NCBI RefSeq assembly: GCF_013368755.1
Contig: NC_049566.1
Coordinates: 2,356,001 to 2,420,000 of the forward strand
From: Talaromyces rugulosus
Taxonomy: Eukaryota; Ascomycota; Eurotiomycetes; Eurotiales; Trichocomaceae
DNA: 64,000 nucleotides
Reading direction: 5' to 3'
Positions 36,794 through 46,259 of the stretch are shown one piece after another (within the stretch, counting starts at the first letter, position 1; the number at the start of each line of letters is the position of its first letter). The notes below the pieces were generated by a model. The model had not been told where the DNA came from. It saw only the letters and a program-made list of their open reading frames with translations, and ran no database searches. The position numbers and the translations under genes are program-made.

Positions 36794-36930
36794 GATCCCC
36801 GCCCCCAGTCAACATTGAAGGTACATATACATGTAGCTACTACGGACCTACTTGTAGTTACAAATTTGCCGCTTTGTTTTCATCTTTCAACTACCAGCGC
36901 ATAACCTCGCATTTCACTTCTTCAGCTCCC

Positions 36931-37990
36931 ATGGCGATCACAGTCAAGTGCCAAAAGCTCCTAGATGCCGAAATCCTTCAGCGGTCGTCACAGGTAGTCT
37001 CGGTTGTAGGCAATCGAGCATACATCTTCGGAGGAGAGCTACGGCCTCGTGAGCCCCGGGATAATGGCGTGCACGCTGTACCTTTGGATGATGGTAAGCC
37101 GCAAGCTCAATACGGGGAGAACAATGTTAACCACTGGCTGACCTTCAATAGCAACTGCCTCGATAAATACACAGCCTCCAGCATCTTTGTCCCCCTCCGC
37201 TAGAGTTGGAACAGCATCCGCAACTCTTAATGACAAAATCTACCTATTTTCCGGTCGCGGAGGCGTCGCAATGGCTCCGATCGAAGAGCAAGGCGCAGTC
37301 TGGGAATATGACCCGAAAACGCACACTTGGTTTCTGATTCAACCTTCTACAACCAAGTCGGCCGCAGTCCCAGCGGCTCGCAGCTATCATTGTATGGCCA
37401 GCGACGGTAAAGATACACTCTACCTCCACGCAGGATGCCCGGAATCAGGTCGACTTTCAGACCTCTGGGCCTTCAATGTCCCTCGCAAGGAATGGACTGA
37501 GCTTGCACCTGCCTTCGATCCACCTCGTGGTGGCACATCGATTGCATTCGCAGATGGGAAATTGTATCGTATGAATGGCTTCGACGGAAAAACCGAACAG
37601 GGCGGAAACCTGGACATCTACACTCCAGAGACTAATTCTTGGGACACGCATATTTATGTCCCCGATGGGACTCATGGCCCGGCCCCACGGAGTGTCGGCG
37701 TGTTACTGCCTGTTTCCATCAGTGGCCGACCTTATCTTGTTACCCTGTTCGGAGAGCGAGATCCTAGTTCATTAGGCCACCAGGGTGCAGGAAAGATGTT
37801 GAGTGATGTATGGAGCTTTGATATTGAGAATAAGAAGTGGGAACATGTGAATCTGCATGGTGGTCAAGTTCCAGTTGCCAGAGGTTGGTTCGATGCTGAT
37901 GTCGCGGCCGCAAATGCCATTATTGTTCATGGTGGGTTGGGAGAGTCGAATAATCGGCTTGGGGACATCTGGAGACTCGAGTTTGCGTAG
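36931..37990 (+). CDS. Kelch-repeat beta-propeller, nitrile-specifier-like
   Basis: Two exons, 36931-37093 and 37152-37990, encode 333 residues without a signal peptide, so a cytosolic protein is likely. Six kelch blades are visible from repeated FGG/SGRGG-type turns followed by W motifs (VVGNRAYIFGGEL, LNDKIYLFSGRGG, DTLYLHAGC, FADGKLYRMNG, LVTLFGERDP, AIIVHGGLGE). The C-terminal half aligns by eye with plant nitrile-specifier and epithiospecifier proteins (PRSV, FGE, WEHV, RGW). These bind Fe2+ through an E-x3-D-x3-H motif. Here the same place reads ERDPSSLGH, with Glu256 and His264 at the same eight-residue distance and Asp258 moved by two. An iron-dependent role fits the neighbouring ferroportin-like gene. 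The reaction is unknown. Confidence 0.8.
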
Positions 37991-39092
37991 ATTCGAGCTG
38001 AAATTGTCTTGTTAGGTGCGCAGAGGATGAGGTCAAAATTTTTATTCTATTTTTCATCAAATCCATATAGCTGAAAAATCTAAATATTTTGCTTTCCCTT
38101 ACAAATTTTAACTAAACATCCATCGCTCTATATAACCTTACACTATTCGCTATATGTCCAACCCTTATACTTTCGAGCCTATTCAAGACGAAGTTTAGCA
38201 TGTTCTAGCTACAATTAAGGTCCTCTTGCAGCCCGCCAATGCCCATATTGCGAGAGAGCAAGATATCTTTTGAATAGAAAGTTAGAGAGATATTAGTTCA
38301 AGTGCGAATATCTGAAAAGTTAGAAACTGGTAAAATGACTTCAGAGTTTCTGCCACTCCACTATGTAATGGGATGGATTTATCACAAATATTAGAATGAA
38401 TTAGTCGTAAACACACAGACATTAGGCTTTTAAAGTTGACTTGAATTTCTTGGACTATATCAATTGGTCGGTTACGATTTTTTTTTTAAAAAAAATAGCG
38501 GTCGACATACGTATAGAAGTGCGCGGTAAATCTTTCAACAGGTTCTTCAGCATCTAATATATGTTGTCCTATAAAGACTGCTGGGTAAGCTCACTTTGTT
38601 CATCAACAAAAGGAGAGTTGATACCAATCGATGAGTAATTGATGCGTAAGCGGACTAGGCAGCACAGCATGCTATGATGCGCCAACCGCTTAACTCGTCG
38701 TGTCTACCACATAATGAGAGAACTTCATCAAGACCAAAAAAAAGAAAGAAAGAAACCCGGAACGGCGTATTCTTGTGATCAGGCAGATTAAGCGCGTCAT
38801 GGAAACTGCTGCCTGTGTAGGGAGAGGGTACTTAGCCGCACCTTTCCCCTTGACCTTCCGACGAGATCCTTCTTTTCCTTTTACAATAGACTTCCATCAC
38901 ATCAAATACTTCTACCCTCTTTGTGAGATCCTCTACAAGTCTCCGTTCCTTTCATAGGTATCAATCAATGTCCTTGCTGCTTCCTTGCTAACCGGAACCT
39001 CTGCCTCATAGTCACTTTTCGGATACACTCGTCACGTTGACGTTCGCTACAACAACTGCGTTTTGCTGTCGTTAAAAAGTAACGGCCTCAAC
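37991..39092. other. Spacer with RIP-like relic DNA
   Basis: 1.1 kb without an intact gene. A stretch at 38154-38340 looks like a decayed coding sequence and is listed separately. The rest is AT-rich or pyrimidine-rich leader of the next gene. Confidence 0.5.
38154..38340 (+). pseudogene. Possible decayed coding relic
   Basis: Starts MSNPYTFEPIQDEV, then a TAG, HVLATIKVLLQPANAHIAREQDIF, TGA and more stops. Several stops are one C-to-T change from Gln or Arg codons (TAG for CAG, TGA for CGA), as in the transposon. It might be the N-terminus of a retroelement gag-like protein, but I do not recognise it. Confidence 0.3.
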
Positions 39093-39743
39093 ATGTTCTC
39101 GCGCATTGAACGAAGCCTTCTCGATCGTGGCCACGTCCGCACAGCCATCACGGTACAGAACGCCGCCAAAGTCACGGCGGCCTTGTGCCCACCATACTGC
39201 TTTCTGATACATCGACAAACAGCTTGGGTCAAGAAAATTCTAGAACGGGAGTTTAAAGTCATGGATACAATCCTAGCCGAGGTTGCCGATATCCAAAATG
39301 CAGATCGTATCGAGAAACTGCAAAAGCTTAACGGAGAGCTGACACAAAATGAGAAGGAAAGTCTTGAAGAGATCCAGAATCGAATATCAGACCATGAGCA
39401 TGCATGGTGGCGTTATATTAGTCTTTATTATGATTGGCTATATATAAGACCTAAGGGTGCTTATTCTCGAAAGTGGGATCTCGTTCGCAAAGGATACTTT
39501 CCACCCACTCAGGAAGAAGTCCAGAACGCATGCAAGTCCATCGGCGGCTGCTGTGCATATAACTGTGGTTGTTGCTATCGTGACAGAGGCTCATCCAGAA
39601 TTCCTGGTGTAGTAATGCATTGCGGAAAGCATTGTGTTTGTTGTTCGCAAAGAAGATCGCCAGATTGTCTACGCAGGATAAATCCAAGAGCCGCGCGTGT
39701 TATTGTTATTGATTACTATTGTCGTAATAAAATGCAATATTAG
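39093..39743 (+). CDS. Hypothetical Cys-rich protein
   Basis: Intronless gene for 216 residues starting MFSRIERSLLDRG. There is no signal peptide or membrane segment. The centre is a charged helical region (EIQNRISDHEHAWWRYISLYYDW) and the C-terminal third is rich in Cys, with GGCCAYNCGCCYR and HCGKHCVCC separated by about 20 residues. Spaced Cys pairs could bind zinc or form disulphides. I have seen similar Cys-rich ends in uncharacterised Aspergillus-type proteins but know no function. A plausible start context and a sensible protein composition make it more than a chance frame. Confidence 0.6.
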   Translation: MFSRIERSLLDRGHVRTAITVQNAAKVTAALCPPYCFLIHRQTAWVKKILEREFKVMDTILAEVADIQNADRIEKLQKLNGELTQNEKESLEEIQNRISDHEHAWWRYISLYYDWLYIRPKGAYSRKWDLVRKGYFPPTQEEVQNACKSIGGCCAYNCGCCYRDRGSSRIPGVVMHCGKHCVCCSQRRSPDCLRRINPRAARVIVIDYYCRNKMQY

Positions 39744-39875
39744 GAAACGAATGAAGAAAATCAGTCCTGGTCATGGTATCCTTAATATGTAACTATCTAA
39801 TTATACAATTTTTTTTTTTCTTCTCCAGGGCAGTCCCCAAGCCCACAAAACGACATTCAAGTATCCAGCGGCTCT

Positions 39876-40352
39876 TCATTGCTTGCGGGCGGCTGTTTGG
39901 TCCCTTTAAACGATCAGTAAGTAATTAAACCCTGGGGGGCACCTGAAGAATAGATACTTACGCCGAGCTCACCTGCGCAGACCACATATACTCCTGGCTG
40001 ACTCGTTCGCTATAAGAAATCAATAAGCAATAAGATCAGGGAGCCCACCCGAAGAATAAACACATACAGAATCTGGACGACCAGATTAGCGAACAGAACG
40101 ACGACAACTGCTCCCACAGCGGACCAGATATACTTTGTGAAGAACAGATCCACGCTATCCCAAAAAAATTAGCTTGTTCTCAAACTTATGATTAGATACA
40201 GGAGCCCACCCGTGCTGCATGAAGGTCCAGTTCAGGGGCGAGGGCGAAGGCGAAGGACAGGGCGGACAGGGCGACCCCTCGCGAAGCGGATTTTGATTTA
40301 GGGTTGCCTCACAGGCACCCAAAAGGAGAAGAAAGGAGAGAAAAAACAGCAT
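39876..40352 (-). CDS. Small membrane protein of unknown function with related introns
   Basis: Four exons, 40210-40352, 40068-40154, 39962-40009 and 39876-39903, give 101 residues. The N-terminus MLFFLSFLLLLGACEA is a clear signal peptide or signal anchor. A Pro/Ser segment (CPPCPSPSPSP) follows, then WSAVGAVVVVLFANLVVQIL, one membrane span, and a short charged tail ending TAARKQ. Phases agree across all joins. If intron 3 were read through, the protein would stop at 39958 with VSSA instead. The second and third introns are both 58 nt and resemble each other, and the first shares a block with the second. Function unknown. Confidence 0.6.
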
Positions 40353-41018
40353 TGTTGCTGTTGGTGGTGGTGTTGTTGTTGTTGTCGTTGCTGATGGATC
40401 TGCTGCTGCTCACACCAGAGGAAAGAAGAAGAAGAGAAGAGAAGAATAAGAGGAAAATCAGCTTTACCTTTAGGTCACGGGACTATGCCTAAAGGCAAGC
40501 GCGCCCCGGAGAATGGCCACGTGCTTTCGCCTCTGTATTTTTGGGTGTAATTTACCGTGTGATACCTGTTTGAGCGTTCGAAGTATGGAAGATACCCATT
40601 TAGGCGTTCTAAGCATGAGAAAGCCATTGGGTTCTGACTGGACAGGCTTTTATACGAAAATGTATCATTAATTGGAAGTTGTATAGAAGATCGAGTTAGG
40701 GTTTGGTGTTTCGTATGCGCTAGTTCCATTGAGGAAACGCCATCCTGCTGATCTTTCGCCCCTTTTCTCCGATCGAACCATGATTATACGTAGTAGTAGA
40801 TCAGTTTCAACCGGTTTCGGAAATTCTGCTAATCTTTTGTGCTTCTCATGCAGCCTAGCTTTCACTCTCCACGTGGATAGAGACGGCGTGACTTGACTGA
40901 ATATTCCCTCGCTTCGTACTAAAAGTAGCTCTTCCGCGGCCAAGCATCTCGACGCCAACGTTCTCTTTGCTCTGAGATCACCCTGTTGCGAATTAACTCA
41001 GTATTTTGGGCCGTGAAA
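40353..41018. other. Spacer between divergent genes
   Basis: Upstream of the small membrane protein gene (minus) and the SRPK-like kinase (plus). It contains CTG/GTT-type simple repeats at 40360-40412 and a minus-strand frame (40668-40958) that I do not consider coding. Presumed promoters only. Confidence 0.5.
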
Positions 41019-42605
41019 ATGGCTCGAGCACTCCGACGGCTTGTTTTAGCTGCTCATCCGAAACCACATTTTCCACGCAGCAGAACCTGGAGGCATTATC
41101 TTCACACAAGCCCGTATCCGTTGGCCGATCGCAGGGCAATGTCGTCCTCATCCCCAGCTATACCACGCGTGTTCCCTACATCAGGATTCGATATAATTGA
41201 TGCGGCAGATCCAGTCGAAGAAGAGACCCTACCCTCGTACCGCCCTGAATGGTATTATCCTGTTCGTCTCGGGGAAGTGCTAGATGGTCGATACCAGGTG
41301 CTGGCGAAGTTGGGTTACGGCGTCACATCCACCGTGTGGCTTTGTCGCGACTTAGTGTGGGTTTGAGGCTTTTTCCCCCCTCTCTACATTATATGGTAGT
41401 AAACACGGGCAATAACAGGCTTTTTCAAGCTGACTTCCTCAAAGTGGTTCGAAATATGTCGCTTTAAAGGTCTTCGTGCGTGGTATCGACAGAACCCACG
41501 AGCTTGCTATATACAATCACATAAACTCAGTTGAAACGGATCATATGGGAAAATCTTTCATTCGCCAGTTGCTTGGCCATTTCCATGTCCGAGGGCCCTC
41601 CGCCGAGCCACATCTATGTCTCGTTCTTCAACCAGCCGGGATTAGCGTCGACCAATATCTCGGTTTCTTCTCTGAAAAAGTCATGACCCTCCAAGATTTG
41701 AAGCCATGTTTGCGACAAGTTTTGGGGGTGTTGGACTTTCTCCATACCGAGGCCCACATTATACATACTGGTGCAGCTCCATTATCAACCTACAACGTAT
41801 CAACTTTCATGACTAATTCTCCAAGATCTCCAACTGAAGAACCTTTTACTGCCTGCGGGTGACGCGAAAACTTTCTCAGATCTCGAAGAGGCAGAAATAG
41901 AAGATCCATCGCCTAGAAAGATCCTGGACAACGGCCGGGAGATATATCTGAGCCAACTGCCCATTCCAGGGAATGGGTTGCCATTGCTGAGCGACTTTGG
42001 CGAGGCTCGGTTCGGCAACGAAGTGCATAATGAAGATATCATGCCCAATGCATACAGAGCACCCGAGGTTGTTTTGAAGATGAACTGGGACTACAAAGTT
42101 GACGTCTGGAATGTTGCAATCATGGTAACACTATTCCACGACATTCAAATTTCAGACAACACGACTGATCCTTTTTTCTATTCAAGGCTTGGGATATAGT
42201 TTGCCGCCGAACGCTGTTCCAAGGCAAAAATAGTGACGGGATTTTCGATGACCGAGTTCACCTGGCGGAGATGGTTGCAATCATGGGCTCTCCTGTTGAT
42301 TTTGTCCAGAGGAGTAGCGTCGGCTCTGTGTTTTGGGATGACAACGGTATGTTTTCGACTACATAGAAGCAGCAATTTGTGGCTCATTTTGACATGTACG
42401 TCCAGGAAAATGGAAAGATCTTGCACCAGTGCCTGAGATAATTCTCGATGTACTCGCAGCTGACATTCAAGGAGACGGCAAGGAGGGATTTTTGGAATTT
42501 ATGCGAAGAGCACTTAAATGGGCCCCCGAGGATAGGCCGACTGCTAGGGAACTGCTGTTTGATACATGGTTGATGGAAGGGCTGGACCTGCAACGACGTA
42601 AATAG
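41019..42605 (+). CDS. SRPK-like serine/threonine protein kinase
   Basis: Five exons, 41019-41356, 41445-41770, 41826-42124, 42187-42346 and 42406-42605, encode 440 residues. The N-terminus (MARALRRLVLAAHPKP, basic and Ser-rich) could target mitochondria, as in many fungal members of this expanded family. Kinase motifs in order: AKLGYGVTSTVWLCRD (Gly loop), KYVALKVF (ATP lysine), HTDLQLKNLLL (catalytic loop, Asp kept), LLSDFGEARFG (DFG), AYRAPEVVL (APE) and KVDVWNVAIMAWD. The C-lobe runs to RPTARELLFDTWL, so the domain is complete. By family it phosphorylates Ser/Arg-type substrates, but these lineage-specific paralogues are largely uncharacterised. The first intron is placed with donor GTGGGT at 41357 because the phase requires it. 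It is the intact counterpart of the pseudogene at 29792. Confidence 0.83.
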
Positions 42606-42822
42606 AATTAATTTTCGTAACAGTAGATCAATTAATTATAAAATAAAATATCAAAATAATATGGTATACAGTCAAAGGCGGTGTGCTGGGTTTCACGTGA
42701 CCATATTCTGCCGGAGAAAGTCTGCCCACAACACGAAAGCCAAACCAAACATCATCGCAACCATCACAACCATCGCCAGCCTTTGTCGGGCTCGAGGGCA
42801 GCAGCAGCAGCAGCACTTCACC

Positions 42823-43907
42823 ATGGCACTCTCCCTCGGACGCACACCGGGCTTCACGCGGCAAATAAACTGTACCGCAAGCAGAATATACGCCGCCAAC
42901 AGTTCCAGTTCGCAACAACTCCAGCAGCAACAGCGATGGTTTTCTCAAAGCTTGGCTCCCCAGGCCAAAGGGGTGGAGGAGTTTATGCCGGTCAAGCGAC
43001 CACTAGAAAAAAGTCTGAAAATCCGGGCCAAGGAATTGTCTATTGATAGTATGCCTACGGACCTGGGCTTGCTTCCGGGCACGTTTATCAGGCCCGAAGG
43101 GAAGAATATGCCGTCGATCTTTCGCGAACCGAGAGACAGGCTGCGCATGGAGTGGGTGGGGTTGAAGCAATGGTTTCAGAATGTTGCTGGGTATGTTTCT
43201 TTGTTTTAATATTTTCTATGACTATATTAACTCTAGATAGAACGTTTGCGTATCACAAATACTTCTTCCATGGCCTCCCTCTAGAACTCAAGGCTCGACG
43301 ACAAGAGGCTATGCGACTTCACCAACAGATGTGCACGGAATTCGCGCGGTAGGATTTCTCCTTGTTCTTTCCTTTACAATTTGAGTCAACAAAACTGACA
43401 AGTATATATAGCGGTAACCAGGACGCCCTCAAGCAGATTTGCTGCACCGGCCTCGCCAACAATCTCATCCGCCGCAGCCGCGCACGCGGACCAGGCGAAA
43501 AAGTCTCGTGGAACCTACTCAAATACAACCGCACCCCGTCGACCTGGTTCACCGGCGTTCACGTGGTCCAGGACCGCTCAACGCAGATACCCGAGGTCCC
43601 CGAGTCGGGCGTCCGGCAGGTCATTGTTCGAATCGCCAGTAAACAGAGTACACACACGTACACGGAATATATTGACCAGGCCACGAGACAAAGGACCCTT
43701 GTTCCATCGCCGGAGAAGGTGCAGGATTGTACAGAGTACGTTGTGATTCAGAAACTGCGCATCAAGGGTGAAGAGAAACCGTGGCAGGTTTGGGGGTATG
43801 CGACGCCGACGACGGTGGACGACCTTGACAGCCCGTTCTTTTCGAGTGAGCTCACGGTCAGAGAGCGGTTGGAGATGATGCAGGATATGGTGCAGGGCAA
43901 GCGGTAG
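42823..43907 (+). CDS. Mitochondrial mL45/Mba1-like protein (Tim44-like domain)
   Basis: Three exons, 42823-43190, 43241-43348 and 43412-43907, encode 323 residues. The first 45 residues are basic, Ser/Gln-rich and end in RWFSQS, typical of a mitochondrial presequence. The mature part (LGLLPGTFIRPEGKNMPSI, YHKYFFHG, NLIRRSRARGPGEKVSW, STHTYTEYIDQATRQRTLVPSPEKVQDCTEYVVIQK) matches the Tim44-like/Mba1 family that forms ribosomal protein mL45. It sits at the polypeptide exit of the mitoribosome and helps insert nascent proteins into the inner membrane. An in-frame ATG at 42661 would add 54 residues unlike a presequence, so 42823 is preferred. Confidence 0.85.
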
Positions 43908-44133
43908 TCTTGGTCTTTATACTGGTTGATGTACATTATTGTAAAACAGCATTTCTTGAGCATGCGAATCTACATACTCTTTTTGATCTTGTCCCTACAG
44001 AGAATCAAAACTTTGATCTAGCTTGGCTTGTTCATATGTCCATTTGAGACTGAGAACTCAGATGTACAGCCGTCTCATGACAAACTATTAACTAATCTAC
44101 ACAATAGTTACAATTATACAACTCTCAAGGTGG

Positions 44134-44970
44134 TTATAACTTGGCCTTCCCATCAAACACACCATGCCTCCCAACACCATCCCGAAACCTGGCCGCCCCT
44201 TGCACACTCTCGTCCAGAACTACCTTCTTCCCATTCTCAAACTCAAACCCCAGCGCATCCTGCAACCCCTTTGCCTCGTACGCCGCATAATACACACTCT
44301 TCCTATCCACATTCATACACTTGTCCGGAAACTTTAGCAACTGTGTTGCGAGCGCCATCGCCTCCTCAACCGCTTTCCCCTTTGAAACAACCCGATTCGC
44401 AAGACCCATGCCCAAAGCCTCCTGTGCACTCACCGCTCGCCCCGTCAGAATCATATCCATTGCACGACCCAGCCCGATTATGCGTTGCAGCCGCACCGTG
44501 CCGCCATCGATCAAGGGCACGCCGAAACGCCGACAAAACACCCCGAAGACAGCATCTTCCTCGACCACACGCAGGTCCGCGAGCAGACTGAGCTCGAGAC
44601 CGCCGGCGACTGCGTGGCCCGCCACTGCTGCAATGACGGGTTTGGATAGCATCATGCGTGATGGGCCCATGGGAGCCGGGTTTGAGTTGGTAACAGGCTG
44701 CATTGGGTTTGATTTTTCTTCCTTTGATTCAGAAGAGGAATTGGATATCTTGGCGACTTCCTGTAAGTCTGCACCGGCGCAGAAATTGCCCTGAGAGCCG
44801 TGCAGGACGCATACTCTTTGCGTCTTGTCGGTGTCAAACGAGATGAATGCGGCGTGCAGTTTGTGAGCGGTTGGACCGTCGACGGCGTTGCGCCGGTGCG
44901 GGCGGTTTATGCATATTGTTGTGATTCCGGAGGGCCGTTTTTGGACGAGGACTGAGTTTTCTGGTGGCAT
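44134..44970 (-). CDS. Enoyl-CoA hydratase/isomerase (crotonase) family enzyme
   Basis: Intronless, 278 residues from ATG 44970 (MPPENSVLVQKRPSGITTICINRP). An in-frame ATG at 45018 would add 16 Gln/Asn-rich residues. Crotonase signatures are the oxyanion-hole strand NFCAGADLQEV, the second block KPVIAAVAGHAVAGGLELSLLADLRV, and RFGVPLIDGGTVRLQRIIGLGRAMDMILTGRAVSAQEALGMGLANRVV. These place it in the ClpP/crotonase fold, which binds an acyl-CoA and stabilises its enolate. The Glu of GGLEL is kept. Whether it is a hydratase, isomerase or another activity cannot be told. There is no peroxisomal SKL, but the C-terminus ends GKAKL, close to a type 1 signal (xKL), so peroxisomal location is possible. 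Confidence 0.88.
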   Translation of the reverse strand: MPPENSVLVQKRPSGITTICINRPHRRNAVDGPTAHKLHAAFISFDTDKTQRVCVLHGSQGNFCAGADLQEVAKISNSSSESKEEKSNPMQPVTNSNPAPMGPSRMMLSKPVIAAVAGHAVAGGLELSLLADLRVVEEDAVFGVFCRRFGVPLIDGGTVRLQRIIGLGRAMDMILTGRAVSAQEALGMGLANRVVSKGKAVEEAMALATQLLKFPDKCMNVDRKSVYYAAYEAKGLQDALGFEFENGKKVVLDESVQGAARFRDGVGRHGVFDGKAKL

Positions 44971-45018
44971 TGTGAGGGTGTTATGTTGGTTGTTGTTCTG
45001 TTGTTGTTCTGGTTTCAT

Positions 45019-46259
45019 ATGGAGATGGAGATGCGGGGACCCCACGCGATAGCTATGCCGAGGCTTTTATTTTACTACAATAACCTTAACCCTATACATT
45101 CATCTCATTCAATTTTCCCTTTTTATTTGCTGCAGCTGACAAGGGGGGTGAATATTTCACTTCCTCTCGTCCCCAGAAAGTCGAACGCAGAATACCGGCG
45201 ATGTTTGTCGTCCCATCAGCTCTCACTATTCTAAAAGTTAGTATGCGTTCTTCTTTCTCTCTCTCTCTTTCTTTTGAGTCTCAATGATTTTTAAAAAAAT
45301 CTCACTAGGTAATATATGAGCTGTAAGTAGATTGTGAAAAATAACATCCAGGTTGTCGTCTATCTTCGCGTTGAGGATATCCTCTGCCAGAGAATTGCAA
45401 CTATAACTTGGTAAATGGTCCATGAACGTTAAAAGACCGTCCTGTAGCCAAATTTTAGGGGTGGGGGGGGGGGGGGGAGGGGGAGACACTGTCAGAGTAT
45501 TTCTTTGCTAATAAGATAAACCACATACTGACTTATCAACCATGGAATAGTATCAAAACAATACATACAAATTGATACCTAGACCGCTATGCCATGATTA
45601 CTATTACATGTAGAGAAGGGAGAAAAAACATTTATAACTGTGGATTATTTATTATCCTGTGCAAATGCTTCTTGGAAAACCGCGTAGTAATAGTAATAAT
45701 AGCAGCATCCTTGCTCAAGGTCAACAGCGACTGACTGTCGGAAGATAAGTGCTCGCCATCTCTTACAGCCACCTTCATGCAGGGGAAGATGTCGGCCTGA
45801 TGAACCTTTTTTGTGCCCGGCCACCGCGTATACAAAAGGGCTAAGTGACATCTGGAGAGTCTGCCAAGTACAAATGATTCTTGGCAATTATAATGATAAT
45901 CCAACCACCCAAACTCGGTTGGACCGTTGATCATATATAATCTGAACCAATGGATAATTATCCATAATCCCAAACGTCCAAGATCCCGAAGGTCGACACA
46001 AGCTGGAGTTCAGGCTCTGTTCCCCACATCACCACCACCGTCGGCCAGTGTTTGGACAGCGACCTGCATTTGGGTGCAGATGCATTAATGATCAACTTAG
46101 GTGTCCGATTGACGCGACCGCCACGTCCGCACTGTAGGGGATAAGGAAATCAAAACTGAAATAACGGGCCCGACTGACTGACATTCGTATTCTGGCATTT
46201 TGCATTCAGAACTTCTATTTCCTCGCTTATAAAGAACTTCTAGTGCCAGAAACAGCATC
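45019..46259. other. Spacer with G-run
   Basis: 1.2 kb with no supported gene. A run of 15 G (45463-45477) within a G-rich patch could form a quadruplex or mark slippage. Repeated TCTCTC at 45255-45269. Confidence 0.55.

Larger units (their letters stand above)
36136..36930. other. Spacer with promoter of the kelch gene
   Basis: The first 500 bases are AT-rich and uninformative. From 36640 on it holds the second copy of the 19-bp motif and a palindromic variant. No gene seen. Confidence 0.6.

Noticed and set aside
40668..40958. Minus-strand frame of 96 codons upstream of the SRPK-like kinase
   Set aside because: No motif, overlaps the presumed promoters of both flanking genes, ordinary chance length.
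45238..45489. Minus-strand frame beginning with poly-Pro
   Set aside because: The poly-Pro comes from the G15 run; the rest has no recognisable feature.
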